Part shown: positions 60,409 through 64,000 of the stretch, piece after piece | Layout: every line of letters begins with the position of its first letter | Position numbering within the stretch: the stretch's first letter is position 1 | Assembly (NCBI GenBank): GCA_033002965.1 | Contig: JAURVB010012621.1 | Span: 62,001 to 126,000, forward strand | Direction: 5' to 3' | DNA: 64,000 nt | Origin: Piper betle | Lineage: Eukaryota > Streptophyta > Magnoliopsida > Piperales > Piperaceae | Notes under the pieces: model-generated | Told to the model about the DNA's origin: nothing | What the model saw: only the letters and a program-made list of their open reading frames with translations | Database searches by the model: none | Translations under genes and position numbers: made by a program

Positions 60409-63272
60409 TGTAAAACCCGTGATTCGAGTCAGGGTTTTACATTACCGAACCAGTCGGTTCGACCGTTGGTTCGAGTCGAGTCAGTTTCATGAACCGCGTG
60501 CTGAGTCGAGACCAGCCGTGAGTTATGAGCGATGAGAGTCAGGTGTACCTGAATATATGATGATAACGTCGAGAAGATGGTGAGAAATGAGTTATCAGAA
60601 TATATGAAAGTATGCAGTATTTTTTTTCTTTTTATATGTTTGATCGAAGAAATAGTTTTAGGCCGAATAACGCGTTAGGACGCGTTGGATTATATTCGGG
60701 TGGGTTATTAGTTATAGAGCATGCCATTTGGATGTTGTTGTGTTTGTTTTATTTTATGTGATTTTTCCATATTTTTCTAGATTTTTTTTTAGAATTTATT
60801 ACGAACTAGTTATTATTTTGACTCGAGTAGGAATCGAGTCAATACTTAATTACGAAACTGCCACTACAGCATTTTCTTCACCCTCCCGACCTTTTTCACC
60901 CAAACCCCCGCCGCCCCTCGTGCTTGTCGCTGCCGCCGCCGCCGCCGACGCCGTGCTGCCGCCGATCGACGCCGCCCCGCCCCGTCGTGCCGTCGCCGTG
61001 CCGCCACGACCCACCCCGGCCACCGTCTCGCCGCCACGACGCCGGAATCGCCCCACGAAACCACCTCGGCCGCCGCCACTTCGGGCCGGATTCCGCCGCC
61101 GTCCGGGCCGCTCCGCCGCCGGTGTGACCCTGACGAGCACCCCCTCGCCGTTGCCGACGTTTCCCCCATCCATCCCGACCGCCGTCGAGGCCGGCCGGAG
61201 CCCCGATCGGAGCACACCGCCGCCGCCGCCTATTTTCGACGCCGCCGCCGACGGCCATCGCCGCCTCGGCTACCCTGTTTGACACCACCATTGGACCGAG
61301 CTCGTCGAGCTGGTGCCGATAGACCCCCTGATTGCCCCGTCCCGAATCATCGCCGGAAAACCGTCGGAATCCGCCGGAAAACCGCCGACACTCGCCGGAA
61401 AACCGCCGGAACCGCCGGAAAATTGGATTCGTGGGAAATTCGCCGGATCATCCGCCGAACGCACCCGGTCCAATCTGATCGGACTTCGGACGCCGCTAGG
61501 TGCCGAATTCGAGTTTCGAGCCACGAAACGGAAACCCTAGCCGTCGCCGATTTTCGACGACGCGAGGTATAATTTATTTTAACTTAATTAATTGAAAGTA
61601 TTGATTATTAGAATTGCATGATAGGATTGGTGAATTGTGTGTTATAATTAATATATATAAATGTGGATTTGATTTAGAATAAAATATGAAATTTGTGTGA
61701 ATTGTGTGGTGTTAAAAATGGAAGCTATGAAACTAATTAGGGTAATTAGGTAATGATCATGATCTAATGCAAACTAGCCTAAGTAGACTTGCTAGAATTG
61801 ATATAGGTTGATGTGTGTTGATTGACGTGTGATTGTGTTGATTGTGTGTGCATGCTATAGGATGTGTGATTCATCATGCGGGCGTTAGTTTTTAGCTTGA
61901 TTGTGTAGGTACGGTGTAGGAGCTCGCCGCCTAGGCGCGTGGACCCGTTTGGAGCTTCTACCAGGTCCGTTTAGGACTCGTTCTCTATTTTATGCTATTC
62001 CATTGTGTATTTGATTTATCATGTGCAGGACGAGTTAAGTGGCGTTTTATCGGATCCCACTTAACTCGGGCCATTTAGCCAACAGTTCTTTTTCGGATTA
62101 ATAACCCTCGAGGATGAGATCCCTCGAGTTTGTTTTCGAACTTCAGATCCAGCTCACGTTGCCTTCGGGCCTATTGTATAAATCCCAACCCAGACCTATA
62201 TATATGTATAGTTTTCGTGTTTTTGTGAGAGATTGAATGAGGGAAATCCGACTACCGTGCTACGCGAGCGGGCACGTGTGGGTCGATAGTGGGCTCTGGA
62301 ATGGTGTACAAGCCGTTTCATTCCCGAGGGATCCTGACAACTCCACCTTTGAGTTCCTCAAACCCGGAGAAGTGTGGAGGTTCACGGGTACTGCATTGCA
62401 GCGCATGTCTAGACTTGTGGTTTCAAAGGGTACTGAAGGCGACTGCCCGAGAGTACTCGGCCTTCGTGCTCAAGGCCAGGAGTAATATGGAAGGTGCAGA
62501 GGGCGGAAAGGAATGAGATTTGACGCGAGAAGCAATAGAGAAATGGCCGAGGCATGAGAATGTGAAAGATAGGGGGACGCTGTCGACCCGAGGGCGACGG
62601 CTCCCGTATGTGCCCTGATGAGAGTTCTTGAGGAAGTATATGGTTTTGATTCAACAGGAGAGTTTGCTCTCCTGTGCCAGATTGATATTAGTTATTTTTC
62701 GGGCCGGTAACACTCGTTACTGACGGTTTTTCTATATATATGTAGGTGAGGAATGCGAGCGATGAAAGCTGTCGGGACTGCGGAGGAGCAGCACGGAACC
62801 GCGCACACATGTACCTGCCGCGTGTAACGTATATTAATGGTGTGTTATTGCTACGTGAATGATAATTTTGATGTGTTTGTTTAGATAAATTACTTGATAT
62901 GAAATGAACAGATAAATGGGAATGAGCAAGGAGCCTTGAGTTCAGGCTCGGCTCAGGTAAAAACGAATGAGATAATGGTTGAATGTCATGGTAGATTAGT
63001 ATGTGTTACCGTATTTTTATAAAATAGTATATATTTTCTTTTGGTTTCTCATTTATTATTTTGTCTTGTCTTTGCTTGTACATCATAGCATGCATGTAGG
63101 ACTACGTTAGAACCCACGCATCCCATCCATGCATTTCATGTTTGCATCTCCATCTTGAGACACCGAGGGTAGATCCGGGTCGGCTTAACCGAACCCAGTA
63201 GATTAGCGAACGGTTCGGTCGCCGGTGACATTTCCGGGTCGGTTCACGGGTGAGCCGAAACGGGGTGTTACA
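60409..63272 (+). mobile_element. Solo LTR nested in another LTR, intact ends with TSD TTACA
   Basis: A 2864-bp unit starts TGTAAAACCC at 60409 and ends GGGTGTTACA at 63272. TTACA flanks both sides (60404-60408 and 63273-63277), and the copy at 46285-49149 shows the empty site as ACATTACACGCGG. Length and sequence agree closely with 46285-49149, so these are the youngest copies. It has the GCC-rich block (60880-61560), the TACGGTGTAGGAGCTCGCC block (61911), the TATA region (62177-62210) and AGAGTTTGCTCTCCTGTGCC (62660). No gag-pol is present. Confidence 0.95.
62177..62210 (+). promoter_or_regulatory. Candidate TATA region of the solo LTR
   Basis: TATAAATC (62177-62184) and TATATATATG (62198-62207) lie about 1.8 kb into the 2.86-kb unit and are conserved in the other copies. 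If this is the U3/R promoter, the TGTAAAACCC end is the 5' end. In the opposite orientation the same DNA also reads as TATA-like, so direction is not settled. Confidence 0.35.
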
Positions 63273-64000
63273 TTACACGCAGCATGTACATGTGTGCGCA
63301 GTTCCGTGCTGCTCCTCCACAGTCCCGATAGCTTTCATCGCTCGCATTCCTCACCTACATATATATAGAAAAACTGTCAGTAACGAGTGTTACCGGCCCG
63401 GAAAATAACTAATATCAATCTGGCACAAGAGAGTAAACTCTCTTGTTGAATGAAAACCATATACTTCCTCAAAAACTCTCATCAGGGCACCTATGGGAGC
63501 CGTCACCCTCGGGTCGACAGCGTCCCCCTTTCTTTCTCATTCTCATACCTCGGCCATTTCTCTATCGCTTCTTGCATCAAATCTCATTCCTTTCCGCCCT
63601 CTGCACCTTCCATATTACTCCTGGCCTTGAGTACGAGTCCGAGCACTCTCAGGCAGTCACTTTTAGTACCCTTTGAAACCACAAGTCTAGACATGCTCTG
63701 CAATGCAGTACCCGTGAACCTCCACACTTCTCCGGGTTTGAGGAACTCAAAGGTGGAGTTGTCGTGGATCCCTCAGGAATGAAACGGCTAGTACACCATT
63801 CCAGAGGCCAATATCGACTCACACGTGCCCGCTCGCGTAGCACGGTAGTTGGATTTCCCTCATTCAATCCTCTCACAAAAACGCCAAAACTATACATATA
63901 TATATATAGGTCTGGGTTGGGATTTATACAATAGGCCCGAAGGCAACGTGAGCTGGATCTGAAGCTCGAAAACAAACTCGAAGGATCTCATCCTCGAGGG

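Larger units (their letters stand above)
59881..64000 (-). mobile_element. LTR copy cut by the window end and split by a younger solo LTR
   Basis: It starts TGTAACACCCCG at 59881, runs to 60408, is interrupted by the element at 60409-63272, and resumes at 63278 with CGCAGCATGTACATG. The uninterrupted equivalent is at 46730-46755. It continues in family order (CTCTTGTTGAATGAAAACC near 63441, CTCTCAGGCAGTCA near 63647, TATA repeats near 63895) to the window edge at CTCATCCTCGAGGG. About 1.6 kb of the unit lies outside the window. Confidence 0.9.

Noticed and set aside
60728..61572. Pro/Arg-rich open frames inside the nested LTR
   Set aside because: Same GCC-rich LTR block; compositional, with no domain.
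1797..63272. Reading the 2.9-kb unit as a DNA transposon because its ends are inverted repeats
   Set aside because: TG...CA ends, exact 5-bp target duplications of differing sequence and a TATA region fit LTRs better; no transposase is present.
1..64000. tRNA, rRNA, CRISPR, bacterial operons or organellar insertions
   Set aside because: No conserved tRNA box sequences, rRNA blocks, spaced repeats or organelle genes were recognised by eye; a covariance-model scan would be needed to exclude small RNAs.

Overview
The window is nuclear DNA of a flowering plant. Genes have spliced exons with GT-AG introns, mostly 80-1500 bp, and sit in AT-rich intergenic DNA full of plant repeats. Very GC-rich 5' coding regions in the UPF0496, thaumatin-like and acyltransferase genes suggest a monocot, but this is inference and no species can be named from the sequence.

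Layout. 1-7200: three generations of one long-LTR family nested in each other. 7840-8790: a GC-rich foldback flanked by hairpins. 9709-11360: a UPF0496 gene with tandem repeats before its start and a duplicated 3' flank. 16598-19282: a six-exon SAP30-like (AFR) gene. 20490-21180: a composite inverted repeat. 23717-25214: a broken mitochondrial calcium uniporter gene. 27988-28905: a foldback with AATCGG-repeat arms. 29434-34347: a complete 17-exon leishmanolysin-like (M8) metallopeptidase gene. 35196-37113 (minus): an intron-bearing ribosomal protein eS1 pseudogene between two related AT-rich repeats. 38189-39437 (minus): a thaumatin-like gene. 40995-43643 (minus): SDE2. 46285-49149: a solo LTR. 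52316-55062 (minus): an LPAT4/5-type acyltransferase. 56290-58700: a low-complexity retroelement-like stretch. 59881-64000: an LTR that runs off the window, with a younger solo LTR inserted in it.

The genes look like unrelated housekeeping and stress genes in a repeat-rich neighbourhood; I see no operon-like or pathway clustering. The strongest unusual material is repetitive. There are six copies of one approximately 2.9-kb TG...CA unit. Four have both ends inside the window, each with a perfect 5-bp target duplication, and none carries internal retrotransposon coding sequence. Two loci show self-insertion. A separate foldback element contains a piece related to the same LTR.

Two otherwise intact genes (thaumatin-like and SDE2) each lack one base in a short homopolymer, and the AFR gene has a possible N-terminal frame slip. 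Sequencing or assembly indels are a live alternative to real inactivation. The uniporter and eS1 copies carry several independent lesions and are real pseudogenes. I found no convincing novel protein-coding system; the self-nesting solo-LTR family is the best candidate for undescribed biology here.
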